From DATAYA01 sp036272815 (GTDB taxonomy: Bacteria; Pseudomonadota; Alphaproteobacteria; Acetobacterales; Acetobacteraceae): a stretch of DNA of 6,663 bases. The position numbers and the translations under genes are program-made. The stretch covers positions 1-6,663 of the forward strand of contig DATAYA010000146.1 of NCBI GenBank assembly GCA_036272815.1. The letters run 5' to 3'. Shown piece after piece: positions 1-5,932 of this stretch (positions are counted from its first letter, which is position 1; every line of letters starts with the position of its first letter). The notes under the pieces are model-generated. The model was not told where the DNA came from, searched no databases, and saw nothing but the letters and a program-made list of their open reading frames with translations.

Positions 1-1
1 C

Positions 2-541
2 GCCGCGCTCTATGCGAGCTATGGTCTGAACGCCGTCGGGCTGGTGCCGCATTTCGTGTTCTTCGCGGATTTCGTCGCGCGCGGGCTCGGGCGCGGCGTC
101 GCTGCCGGTGCCGCGGCCTGGGCGCTGTTCGGGCTCGGCGCGGCGGCCGGCCCGGTGCTGGCCGGCACCGTCGCGGACCGGATCGGCTTCGGCCTCGCGC
201 TGCGGCTCGTGTTCGCGTTGCAGGCCGGGTTCGTGGGCGTGCTGGCCGTCACCGGCGCGGCGCCCGTGGTTGTCGCCTCGGCGCTGGTGGTTGGGGCTTG
301 CACGCCGGCGAGCACGGCGCTGGTGCTCGGGCGCATCCACGAGCTGCTGCCAGGAGCAGGGGCGGCCCAGGCCGGCGCCTGGGCGCGCGCGACCGTCGCG
401 TTCGCGGCGATGCAGGCAGCCGCGGCATATGCGCTCTCGTTCGTGTTCGCCCATACCGGCAATTTCGCCCTGCTGTTCGCGGCCGGCGCCGCGGCGCTGC
501 TGATCGCACTTGCGATCGATATTGCCGCGACGCGACGCTGA
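2..541 (+). CDS. YbfB/YjiJ-family MFS transporter, C-terminal part (5' end outside window)
   Basis: An open frame runs from the window edge to a TGA at 539-541 and gives 179 residues, about half of a typical ~390-residue protein of this family. It should be a cytoplasmic-membrane secondary transporter; the substrate is unknown. Visible family features are the segment NAVGLVPHFVFFADF near the start, then WALFGLGAAAGP followed by the MFS loop signature GTVADRIGF, then alternating hydrophobic Ala/Leu/Val-rich stretches consistent with roughly the last six helices. It ends in a short basic tail (ATRR). A GTG at 44 is not the true start, because family-like sequence continues upstream of it to base 2. 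The gene converges on the PEP-CTERM remnant, with only 4 bp between the stops. Family assignment rests on recalled sequence pattern; no search was run. Confidence 0.85.
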   Translation, partial: AALYASYGLNAVGLVPHFVFFADFVARGLGRGVAAGAAAWALFGLGAAAGPVLAGTVADRIGFGLALRLVFALQAGFVGVLAVTGAAPVVVASALVVGACTPASTALVLGRIHELLPGAGAAQAGAWARATVAFAAMQAAAAYALSFVFAHTGNFALLFAAGAAALLIALAIDIAATRR

Positions 542-545
542 CCCG

Positions 546-620
546 CTATGCGGCCGCGCGCCGTCGCACCAGCCCGACCAGGCCGACCCCGAGCAGCGCC
601 AGCGTCGCCGGCTCCGCCAC
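546..620 (-). pseudogene. Orphan PEP-CTERM sorting-signal tail (gene remnant)
   Basis: Read on the minus strand, 24 codons before a TAG (548-546) encode the three parts of a PEP-CTERM signal: a VAEPAT box (an A in place of the usual P), a hydrophobic stretch LALLGVGLVGLV, and a basic end RRRAAA. In intact proteins this tail directs export and sorting by exosortase, usually for surface or exopolysaccharide-associated proteins. Upstream the frame stays open to an ATG at 773. However, that 50-residue stretch is Arg/Cys-rich, has no signal peptide and resembles no secreted protein. I therefore read this as the 3' scar of a gene whose body was lost. A very small divergent gene (546-773) is possible but less likely. 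It abuts the MFS gene tail-to-tail. Confidence 0.6.
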
Positions 621-629
621 CCAGGGGGG

Positions 630-663
630 TTTCCTTCCGAGCGTGAACCGCCTGCGAAGGAAA
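630..663. repeat. 8-bp perfect inverted repeat, 18-nt spacer
   Basis: TTTCCTTC at 630-637 is matched exactly by GAAGGAAA at 656-663. It follows a run of six G (624-629) and sits just outside the point where the PEP-CTERM tail loses similarity to its family. There is no T-run on either side, so it is not a standard intrinsic terminator. It may be a deletion or insertion scar, a weak transcript-end hairpin, or chance. Confidence 0.4.
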
Positions 664-724
664 GATAAACGGTGCCGTCCCTGCCTAAAACGATGCAAAA
701 GCGCCGGACCTGAGCGAGCGCACT

Positions 725-756
725 CCGGGCTGCTGTTGCACAAATCCCCAGCCCGG
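725..756. repeat. 8-bp GC-rich inverted repeat, 16-nt spacer
   Basis: CCGGGCTG at 725-732 is exactly complementary to CAGCCCGG at 749-756. The spacer contains TTGCAC (736-741), which could be read as a poor -35 box. Possible roles are a stem-loop in a leader transcript, an imperfect operator, or the end of a lost insertion element. No T-run follows, so termination is unlikely. Confidence 0.4.
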
Positions 757-758
757 CA

Positions 759-797
759 TCGTGTCACGAGCATGTCGATTATCGAGCGACTGGTCGC
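759..797 (+). promoter_or_regulatory. Cluster of three perfect dyads abutting the transporter start; candidate operator
   Basis: Three perfect dyads occur in 39 bp: TCGTGTCACGA (759-769), TCGATTATCGA (775-785) and GCGACTGGTCGC (786-797). The last ends one base before the ATG at 798. The first two share the pattern TCGnnTnnCGAGC and have centres 16 bp apart, like paired sites for a dimeric regulator. Their one-base spacers cannot form RNA hairpin loops, so a DNA-binding role is more natural than an RNA one. A weak promoter could be drawn with TTGCAC at 736-741, but no good -10 is seen. The palindromes are directly visible; operator function is inference. Confidence 0.4.
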
Positions 798-1770
798 ATG
801 AGAGCTGCCGCATCCGCTGTCGGGATCGCTGCCCTCGCCACCACGGATGAGCCGGGCCTTCCGGGCCTGGTCGGCCTTGGTCTGCTCGCGGCGGCGCTGT
901 TCAGCACGACCTTCGTCGTCAACCGCGTGATCAGCCTCGCGGGCGGCCCGTGGGTGTGGACGGCGGCCTTGCGTTACCTGGACATGGCAGTGCTACTGGT
1001 CCGCTGGACACTGCTGCGCAGCGGCTCGCGCGGACTGGGCGCGGTGCTGCGGCTGTTCGGCCGGCGATTCGGGCGGTTCCTGCTGGCGGGCGGCATCGGT
1101 TTCGGGCTGTTCTATCTCGGCATCTGCTACGCGGTCACGCATGCGCCTGGCTGGGTCGTGGCCGCGACCTGGCAGGCGGCGATCCTGGCGACACCCCTCG
1201 TCCTGCGCGGCTTCGGCGCCCGCGTGCCGCTGCGGGGTGTCGCGTTCGCAGGCCTGATCCTGCTCGGCATCGTGCTGCTTAGCGCGCGCCAGTTCGCCAC
1301 CGCCGGCATGGGCGCGCTGCTGGCGGCGCTCCCCGTGCTGGGCGCCGCGTTCGCCTATCCGTTCGGCAACCAGCTCCTCAATCGCGAGGCGCATGGCAGC
1401 CACGATCCGGATGGCGTGCTGCGCGACCCCGCCGCGTGCGTGCTGCTGACGACAATCGGTAGTCTGCCGGTATTTGGCGTCGCCTTGGCGGGCTGTTCGG
1501 CCGGCGTGTCCCTCGATAGCGCAGGTGGCGAGCGCGGGATGAGTGGCGCTGGTCGCCGGCTGCCTGGCGACAACGCTGTTCCTGCGTGCGCGCAACCGCA
1601 GCATCGATCCGTTCCGGGTTGCGGCCGTGGATGCGACCCAGGCAGGCGAGGTCGCCTTCGCCTTGGCTGGCGAGGTCGTGCTGCTGGGTGCGGCGCTCCC
1701 TGGTGCCGCCGGCTGGCTCGGGCTTGGCGCCGTAACCGCCGGATTGGCGGATTTTATTCTCCGCCGCTGA
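798..1770 (+). pseudogene. DMT-superfamily multidrug-efflux-type transporter, frame-disrupted
   Basis: The frame starting at ATG 798 matches the multidrug resistance efflux transporter family (PF13536, EamA-like). Recognisable segments are LGLLAAALFSTTFVVNR (residues ~27-43), LAGGPWVWTAALRY (~47-60), GFGLFYL (~101-107), PGWVVAATWQ (~117-126) and ALPVLGAAFAYPFGN (~177-191). After GSLPVFGVALAG (~221-232) the similarity moves to the next frame. There VALVAGCLATTLF, DATQAGEV and LAGEVVLLGAALP continue to a TGA at 1768-1770. Joining the parts needs a shift equal to one extra base (or two missing) between about 1490 and 1542. If the shift lies early in that interval, an in-frame TGA at 1540-1542 must also be explained. 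An intact version would be about 320 residues with ~10 membrane segments. The ATG 798 has no clear ribosome-binding site. A sequencing error remains possible. Confidence 0.75.
1736..1758 (+). terminator. Possible intrinsic terminator hairpin at a convergent gene junction
   Basis: CCGCC (1736-1740) pairs with GGCGG (1746-1750) around a 5-nt loop. The AT-rich run ATTTTATT (1751-1758) follows on the plus strand. This is the only AT-rich patch nearby, but it lies inside the last codons of the transporter remnant. On the minus strand the same hairpin lies 3 nt beyond the TAA (1756-1754) of the sulfotransferase gene, with only a short T stretch after it. The stem is short, so confidence is low. Confidence 0.3.
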
Positions 1771-3442
1771 GCGCCGCGAGGCGCGCGACGCCCTGTTGCG
1801 CGAGGGCGGCCTGGCCGCTCTCGCGCAACAGGGAAGCGGCGATCGCGGCATCGTCCGTCGCCGCGCGCCACCGCTCGGCCATCGCCCGCAGCGGCAGGTC
1901 GCGATCGAGCAGGAGAAAGGTCATCACGCAGCGCGCGAACGCCGCGCCGAGCAACGTCGCCTCGTCCAGGTCATGGACGATGCCGACCATCTCGGCGTCA
2001 TCCACGTGCCGCCAGAACTCCGCAAGGCCCTGAAAGCCGAAGGTCGGATCGAGGCCCGGCGGTTCGCCTGCGGCGAAGGCGGCGGCCAGTCCATCCGGGG
2101 CGAAGCGCAGGCCCGCCGCTTCCAGGGCCGGGCGCCAAGGGCCGCGGATCATCGCGTCGTCGCTGGTCGCCGGCGGCGGGACGAAGCCGCCGTCCCGCAG
2201 CGCCCGCAGCAGGCGGGCGGAGCGGAGCGAGAAGCCGCCCGGCGGCGGCGCGTCCGGCGCGCTCGTCCAGCGCGCGGGCACATAATCGCAGTCCAGGAAT
2301 GCGGGCGACCACAGGCCGACGTCCCGCACGCGCCCGTCCCAGGGGAGCATCATCACAAAAGGGGTACGCAGGCGCTCGGCCAGGCCACCCACCCGGAACG
2401 CGGCGGCCGCGTCCTCGCTCGCGAGCGGCACCGTCTCGTGGCGGAACGCGCCGCCCTGCCGTTCGGGCGAGACCAGCAGCGCATCGCCACCGCGAAGTTG
2501 CGTCGCCGCAGCATTGAGCGCGCGTGCTGCAACGCGCCCCTCCCGTGCCTCGACGGCGCAGAGTGTCACCTCTGGCAGCTCGAGCAGCCGGCGCGGACGC
2601 GGGAACGGTGCTGCGGCGGCGAACAGCCCGCTCGCGTCGTCGAAGGCGGCGGCAAGGACATCGAACTTTTCGGCAAGAGCATCACTCTCGCCGTCGCGCT
2701 CGAGGCTGCGCATCAGGGCGAGCGCACGCGCCGCCCAGCCTTCGGCCAGGGTGGACCCGACATGCGGCACCGCCTCGGTCGGACGTTCCCGACGCAGCGC
2801 GGCGCTCACGAAGTCCGCCGCCGCCGCACCGTCATCCTGCGGCGTGAGGCCGAGCAGATAGGCAAGCTGCAGCAGGCCAGCCCGGCCAAAGTGAAGCAGC
2901 CGTTCGTAGGAAAGGCCGATCCGCGGCATCGCGCGGCTGGCTCGCTCCGCGTCGAGCACATGGCGCAGCCAGAGCAGCAGGGCACGAACCGGTGTGTGAC
3001 CGTTGCGTGCTGCGAGCGAGGCCGCGACCTCGGCCGGACGGCGGAACGCGAGTACCGCGATCGGGGCGGCGCCCACTTCCGCGATCGCCGGCAGCCACAT
3101 TGGCAGCAGGCGGCAGAGGCGCGGGTCTTTCAGCACGAACGCCGGCGCGTCGGCGAACTCCGCTCGCAGGACGGCGACGATCCGGGAGGTCGGTTCGGGC
3201 GCCGGCGCGGCATCGAGCCGGCGCCAGTCGTCCCAGGCTGACCCGGCTTCGGCGAGCAGGCCGCCGTTCAACGTCGCGACCACCTGCGATTCGCCGAACC
3301 CGCGCGGGTTCTCGGGCAACGGCGGCATCGGGGTGGCGGGGCTGGCCGCTCCGAGCCGCGCGATCGCGCCGGCAAAGGCCGAGGTGCCGCTGCGGTGCAT
3401 CCCGAGAACGAGGATGGCGCGGCGCGGCGGGCGAGCCGTCAC
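1754..3442 (-). CDS. Sulfotransferase-like domain fused to DUF5672 (glycosyltransferase-like) protein
   Basis: The 562-residue protein starts at GTG 3442-3440, which overlaps the hrcA stop by four bases (GTGA). The frame is open further upstream, but there it only shadows hrcA. Residues ~9-235 look like a bacterial sulfotransferase. A P-loop-like PAPS-binding motif GMHRSGTSA (14-22) is followed by GFGESQVVATLN (48-59), LKDPRLCRLLPMW (104-116) and the FRRPAEVAASLA region (133-144), where the 3'-phosphate-binding Arg/Ser would be expected. Residues ~288-480 resemble DUF5672, with VTLCAVEAREGRVAARALN, the core PWDGRV (367-372), DCDYVPARW (384-392), GGFSLRS (402-408), LRFAPDGLAAAF (445-456) and FGFQG (468-472). 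No signal peptide or membrane segment is seen, so it is probably cytosolic and acts on a glycan or lipid precursor; the substrate is unknown. No clear ribosome-binding site is present, so translation likely depends on hrcA. The domain assignments are recalled patterns. Confidence 0.8.
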   Translation of the reverse strand: MTARPPRRAILVLGMHRSGTSAFAGAIARLGAASPATPMPPLPENPRGFGESQVVATLNGGLLAEAGSAWDDWRRLDAAPAPEPTSRIVAVLRAEFADAPAFVLKDPRLCRLLPMWLPAIAEVGAAPIAVLAFRRPAEVAASLAARNGHTPVRALLLWLRHVLDAERASRAMPRIGLSYERLLHFGRAGLLQLAYLLGLTPQDDGAAAADFVSAALRRERPTEAVPHVGSTLAEGWAARALALMRSLERDGESDALAEKFDVLAAAFDDASGLFAAAAPFPRPRRLLELPEVTLCAVEAREGRVAARALNAAATQLRGGDALLVSPERQGGAFRHETVPLASEDAAAAFRVGGLAERLRTPFVMMLPWDGRVRDVGLWSPAFLDCDYVPARWTSAPDAPPPGGFSLRSARLLRALRDGGFVPPPATSDDAMIRGPWRPALEAAGLRFAPDGLAAAFAAGEPPGLDPTFGFQGLAEFWRHVDDAEMVGIVHDLDEATLLGAAFARCVMTFLLLDRDLPLRAMAERWRAATDDAAIAASLLRESGQAALAQQGVARLAALSGGE

Positions 3443-4512
3443 CCGAGCAGCTGCCCGATCACCCGCGCCGTGTAATCGACCACCGGGATGATTCGGCCGT
3501 AATTGATCCGCGTCGGCCCGATCACCCCGATTGCGCCCACGATCCGCCGCGTTGCCCCGCGCGCCGGTGCAACCACCATCGAGACCCCCGACGTGCCGAA
3601 CAGCCCGCTCTCCGCGCCGATGAAGATGCGCACCCCGTCGGACTGCTCGGCCAGTTCCAGCAGCCGCAGCATCGTCTCCTGCGTCTCCAGCCGCTCGAAC
3701 AGCATCTGGATCGCGCCGAGCCGCTCGATCTGGGTCACATCCGCCAGCAGCCGCGCCTGGCCGCGCACGATCAGACTGCCGGCCCGGCCCTCGCTCGACC
3801 ACGTCGCGAGGCCGGCCTCGACCACCTGCGTCGAGAGTGCGTCGAGCTGGGTGCGCGCCGCCACCATGTCCTCGGCTACGATCAGGCGCAGCTCCGGCAG
3901 GCTTCGACCCGAAAGGCGGGCATTGAGGTAGTTGCCCGCGGCGACCAGCGCCGAGGGCGGCAGTCCGGCGGGCGTCTCGATCACCCGGTTCTCGACTTGC
4001 CCTTCGGCCGAGACGAGGATGACCAGCGCCCGGCCCGAGCCGAGCGGGACGAACTCGATGTGCCGCACCGCGCCCTCGGTCTTCGGTGCCAGCACCAGGC
4101 TCGCAGCGGCGGAGAGGCCGGAGAGCATCGTGCCGGCCTCTCCGAGCGTCTCCTCCAGGCTGCGGCCCTTGGCTTCCAGCGCGCGGCCGATCGCCTCGCG
4201 GTCGTCGTCGGCCAGTTCGCCGAATTGCAGCAGGCCGTCGACGAACAGGCGTAAGCCCCGCTCGGTCGGCAGCCGCCCGGCCGAGGTGTGCGGGGCGAAC
4301 AGCAGCCCACTGTCGGTGAGGTCGGCCATCACGTTGCGGATTGTGGCCGGGCTCAGCTCCAGTGTGAGGCGGCGCGACAGCGTGCGGCTGCCCACAGGCT
4401 CGCCGGTCTCGAGATAGCTCTCCACGATTTCACGCAAAATCGCGGCGGAGCGCGCATCGAGGCCCGTTGGCAGCGCGGGGCGGGACGGCAGGTGGGGCGC
4501 GGGTTGATCCAA
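3439..4512 (-). CDS. hrcA: Heat-inducible transcription repressor HrcA
   Basis: At 357 residues this is full length for HrcA (usually ~340-360). HrcA is a dimeric cytoplasmic repressor that binds CIRCE operators before groESL and/or dnaK-type operons and is kept folded by GroEL. Residues ~18-75 form the winged-helix DNA-binding part, including ILREIVESYLETGEPVGS and ATIRNVMADL. The hallmark HTSAGRLPTERGLRLFVD follows (75-92), then the GAF-like core with VRHIEFVPL and VENRVIE, and the C-terminal IGVIGPTRINYGRIIPVVDY. The start is TTG at 4512-4510: no in-frame ATG or GTG lies between the upstream stop (TAG, 4566-4564) and the conserved domain. No strong ribosome-binding site precedes it. A loose -35/-10 pair (TTGCGA, CATCTT, 17-bp spacer) ends only 6 nt before TTG, so a leaderless transcript is conceivable. 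The following gene is not grpE, the usual partner. Confidence 0.95.
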   Translation of the reverse strand: MDQPAPHLPSRPALPTGLDARSAAILREIVESYLETGEPVGSRTLSRRLTLELSPATIRNVMADLTDSGLLFAPHTSAGRLPTERGLRLFVDGLLQFGELADDDREAIGRALEAKGRSLEETLGEAGTMLSGLSAAASLVLAPKTEGAVRHIEFVPLGSGRALVILVSAEGQVENRVIETPAGLPPSALVAAGNYLNARLSGRSLPELRLIVAEDMVAARTQLDALSTQVVEAGLATWSSEGRAGSLIVRGQARLLADVTQIERLGAIQMLFERLETQETMLRLLELAEQSDGVRIFIGAESGLFGTSGVSMVVAPARGATRRIVGAIGVIGPTRINYGRIIPVVDYTARVIGQLLG

Positions 4513-4598
4513 GCTTTCAAGATGGCGCTCCCGAGGCCGGCTCGCAACGCCGCTTTCGCACCGCTATGGTCCGCCGCATCACCCACGAGGTCCCACGA
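4513..4598. promoter_or_regulatory. Divergent intergenic region between hrcA and rph
   Basis: These 86 bp must hold the promoters for both directions unless they lie inside the flanking genes. On the minus strand TTGCGA and CATCTT, 17 bp apart, are a weak candidate pair for hrcA. On the plus strand TATGGT (4565-4570) is a possible -10 with only a poor -35. I see no CIRCE-type inverted repeat (GCACTC...GAGTGC), so autoregulation by HrcA is not supported here. The ribosome-binding site of rph is GAGG at 4587-4590. Confidence 0.35.
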
Positions 4599-5312
4599 AT
4601 GCGCCCATCCGGCCGTGCCGCCGACGCGTTGCGCGATGTTTCCATCACCCCCGGCTTTGCCCGCCACGCCGAAGGCTCCTGCCTGATCCGCATGGGGGGC
4701 ACCGAGGTGTTGTGCGCCGCCAGCGTGGAGGCTCGCGTGCCGGGTTTCCTGCGCAATTCCGGCCAGGGCTGGGTGACCGCGGAATACGGGATGCTGCCGC
4801 GCGCGACCCACACCCGCGGCGACCGCGAGGCCGCGCGCGGAAAGCAGTCGGGGCGCACGCAGGAGATCCAGCGCCTGATCGGCCGCTCCCTGCGCGCCGT
4901 CGTGGACCGCCGCGCGCTGGGCGAGATGACAATCACGCTGGATTGCGACGTACTCAACGCCGATGGCGGCACGCGCTGCGCCGCGATCACCGGCGCCTGG
5001 GTGGCGCTGCGGCTGGCACTTGCCCATCTCGTGCGGATGAAGGTGATCGCGGCGGTGCCATTGACCGGCCAGGTGGCGGCGATCTCCTGCGGGATCGTGG
5101 CCGGTGCCACGGTGCTCGATCTCGACTATGCCGAGGACAGTGCCGCCGAGGCGGATGCCAATTTCGTGCTGACCGATGCGGGCGGCATCGTCGAAGTGCA
5201 GGCGACCGCGGAGCGCGCGCCGTTCTCGCGCGCCGCACTCGATGGGTTGATGGCACTCGCCGCCGCCGGCACTGCGCAGCTCTTCGCGGTGCAGCTTGCG
5301 GCGCTCGGCTGA
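4599..5312 (+). CDS. rph: Ribonuclease PH
   Basis: RNase PH is a phosphate-dependent 3'->5' exoribonuclease that trims tRNA 3' ends and structured RNAs; it works in the cytoplasm as a ring of six. The chosen ATG (4599) gives MRPSGRAAD and 237 residues, the family length. It has GAGG eight bases upstream, whereas the in-frame ATG at 4566 would add an atypical 11-residue extension. Motifs seen are GQGWVTAEYGMLPRATHTR (55-73), GKQSGRTQEIQRLIGR (81-96) with the phosphate-contacting Arg86, and ADGGTR (121-126) with the second phosphate site Thr125-Arg126. The acidic active-site stretch is DLDYAEDSAAEAD (174-186), with Asp180 and Asp186. All expected key residues are present. The TGA shares one base with the rdgB ATG (TGATG), so the two are likely co-transcribed and coupled. 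Confidence 0.97.
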   Translation: MRPSGRAADALRDVSITPGFARHAEGSCLIRMGGTEVLCAASVEARVPGFLRNSGQGWVTAEYGMLPRATHTRGDREAARGKQSGRTQEIQRLIGRSLRAVVDRRALGEMTITLDCDVLNADGGTRCAAITGAWVALRLALAHLVRMKVIAAVPLTGQVAAISCGIVAGATVLDLDYAEDSAAEADANFVLTDAGGIVEVQATAERAPFSRAALDGLMALAAAGTAQLFAVQLAALG

Positions 5313-5932
5313 TGCCGCGGCGGCTCGAACCCGGCGACCGCCTGGTGCTGGCGAGTCATAACCAAGGCAAGCTCGCGGAGATCGCAGAACTGCTGCGGCC
5401 ACATCATGTGGTGGCGATCTCGGCCGCGACGCTCGGGCTGCCTGAGCCGGAGGAGACGGAGGCGAGCTTCGCCGGCAACGCGCGGCTCAAGGCGCTGGCT
5501 GCCACGCGCGGATCTGGGCTGCCGGCGATGGCCGACGACAGCGGCTTCTGCGTCGCGGCGCTGGACGGCGCGCCCGGCATCCGTTCCGCTCGCTGGGCCG
5601 GACCGGAGCGCGACTTCGCGGCGGCGATGCGCCGGGTGAACCGCGAGATTGGGGGCACGACCGATCGGCGGGCGGAGTTCGCCTGCGTGCTCTGCCTCGC
5701 ATGGCCGGACGGCGAGGCCTCGTTGTTCGAGGGACGCGTTGCCGGCCGGGCGGTCTGGCCGCCGCGTGGTCAGCGCGGCTTCGGCTACGACCCGATGTTC
5801 GTCCCCGACGGTTGGACCGAGAGCTTCGGTGAGATGGCGCCCGACGCCAAACACGCGATCAGCCACCGGGCCCGCGCCTTCTCGGCTTTTGCCGAGACGT
5901 GCCTGCCGCGGATCAGGGAGAAGGGGCCCTGA
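5312..5932 (+). CDS. rdgB: dITP/XTP pyrophosphatase (RdgB/HAM1 family)
   Basis: The enzyme hydrolyses non-canonical purine triphosphates (dITP, ITP, XTP) to monophosphates plus pyrophosphate, keeping deaminated bases out of DNA and RNA. It has 206 residues, normal for the family. The nucleotide-binding start is SHNQGK (15-20), the catalytic-metal motif is ADDSG (74-78), the base-recognition loop is GFGYDPMF (156-163), and SHRARA (184-189) closes the site. The residue after SHNQGKLAEI onward and FGEMAPDAKHAISHR are typical. The segment EETEASFAGNARLKA differs slightly from the common form with FEENA but keeps N56 and K60. The start at ATG 5312 overlaps the rph stop by one base and lacks its own clear ribosome-binding site, implying coupling to rph. 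Its last 20 bp overlap the convergent pentapeptide-repeat gene. Confidence 0.96.
   Translation: MPRRLEPGDRLVLASHNQGKLAEIAELLRPHHVVAISAATLGLPEPEETEASFAGNARLKALAATRGSGLPAMADDSGFCVAALDGAPGIRSARWAGPERDFAAAMRRVNREIGGTTDRRAEFACVLCLAWPDGEASLFEGRVAGRAVWPPRGQRGFGYDPMFVPDGWTESFGEMAPDAKHAISHRARAFSAFAETCLPRIREKGP
5880..5897. other. Perfect 7-bp stem with TTTT loop inside the end of rdgB
   Basis: TCTCGGC (5880-5886) and GCCGAGA (5891-5897) flank a TTTT loop, giving a stable hairpin on either strand. It lies within rdgB codons, and on the minus strand begins 15 nt after the stop of the pentapeptide-repeat gene. No T-run follows on either strand, so it is not a classical terminator. It could protect the 3' end of the minus-strand mRNA, or be a coding coincidence. 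Confidence 0.3.

Noticed and set aside
720..725. GCACTC, identical to half of the HrcA operator CIRCE.
   Set aside because: No GAGTGC partner follows at the required 9-bp spacing, and it is not placed before a chaperone gene.
735..746. GTTGCACAAATC, reminiscent of terminal repeats of some IS5/IS6-type elements.
   Set aside because: Only about 12 bp, no matching opposite end, no transposase fragment and no target duplication seen. Resemblance is from memory.
298..801. A 167-residue plus-strand frame running from the MFS gene through the intergenic region.
   Set aside because: Its first half is out-of-frame MFS sequence and the rest is non-coding-like. Only its last nine codons are mentioned, as a possible mini-ORF.
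993..1871. A 292-residue minus-strand frame across the transporter.
   Set aside because: Antisense shadow: the plus strand carries membrane segments and family motifs, and this frame is Arg/Ala/Gln-rich and featureless.
1796..3241. A 481-residue open frame on the plus strand opposite the sulfotransferase–DUF5672 gene.
   Set aside because: Arg/Ala/Gly/Gln-rich low-complexity translation with no recognisable motif. It is the usual antisense shadow in high-GC DNA, while the minus strand encodes clear domain motifs.
3443..3802. N-terminal extension of the sulfotransferase frame by 120 residues to an upstream start.
   Set aside because: This stretch is out-of-frame reading of hrcA, with no motif. 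The P-loop begins 14 residues after the GTG at 3442, which overlaps the hrcA stop.
2992..4254. A 420-residue plus-strand frame across hrcA.
   Set aside because: Antisense to hrcA, compositionally Arg-rich, no domain pattern.
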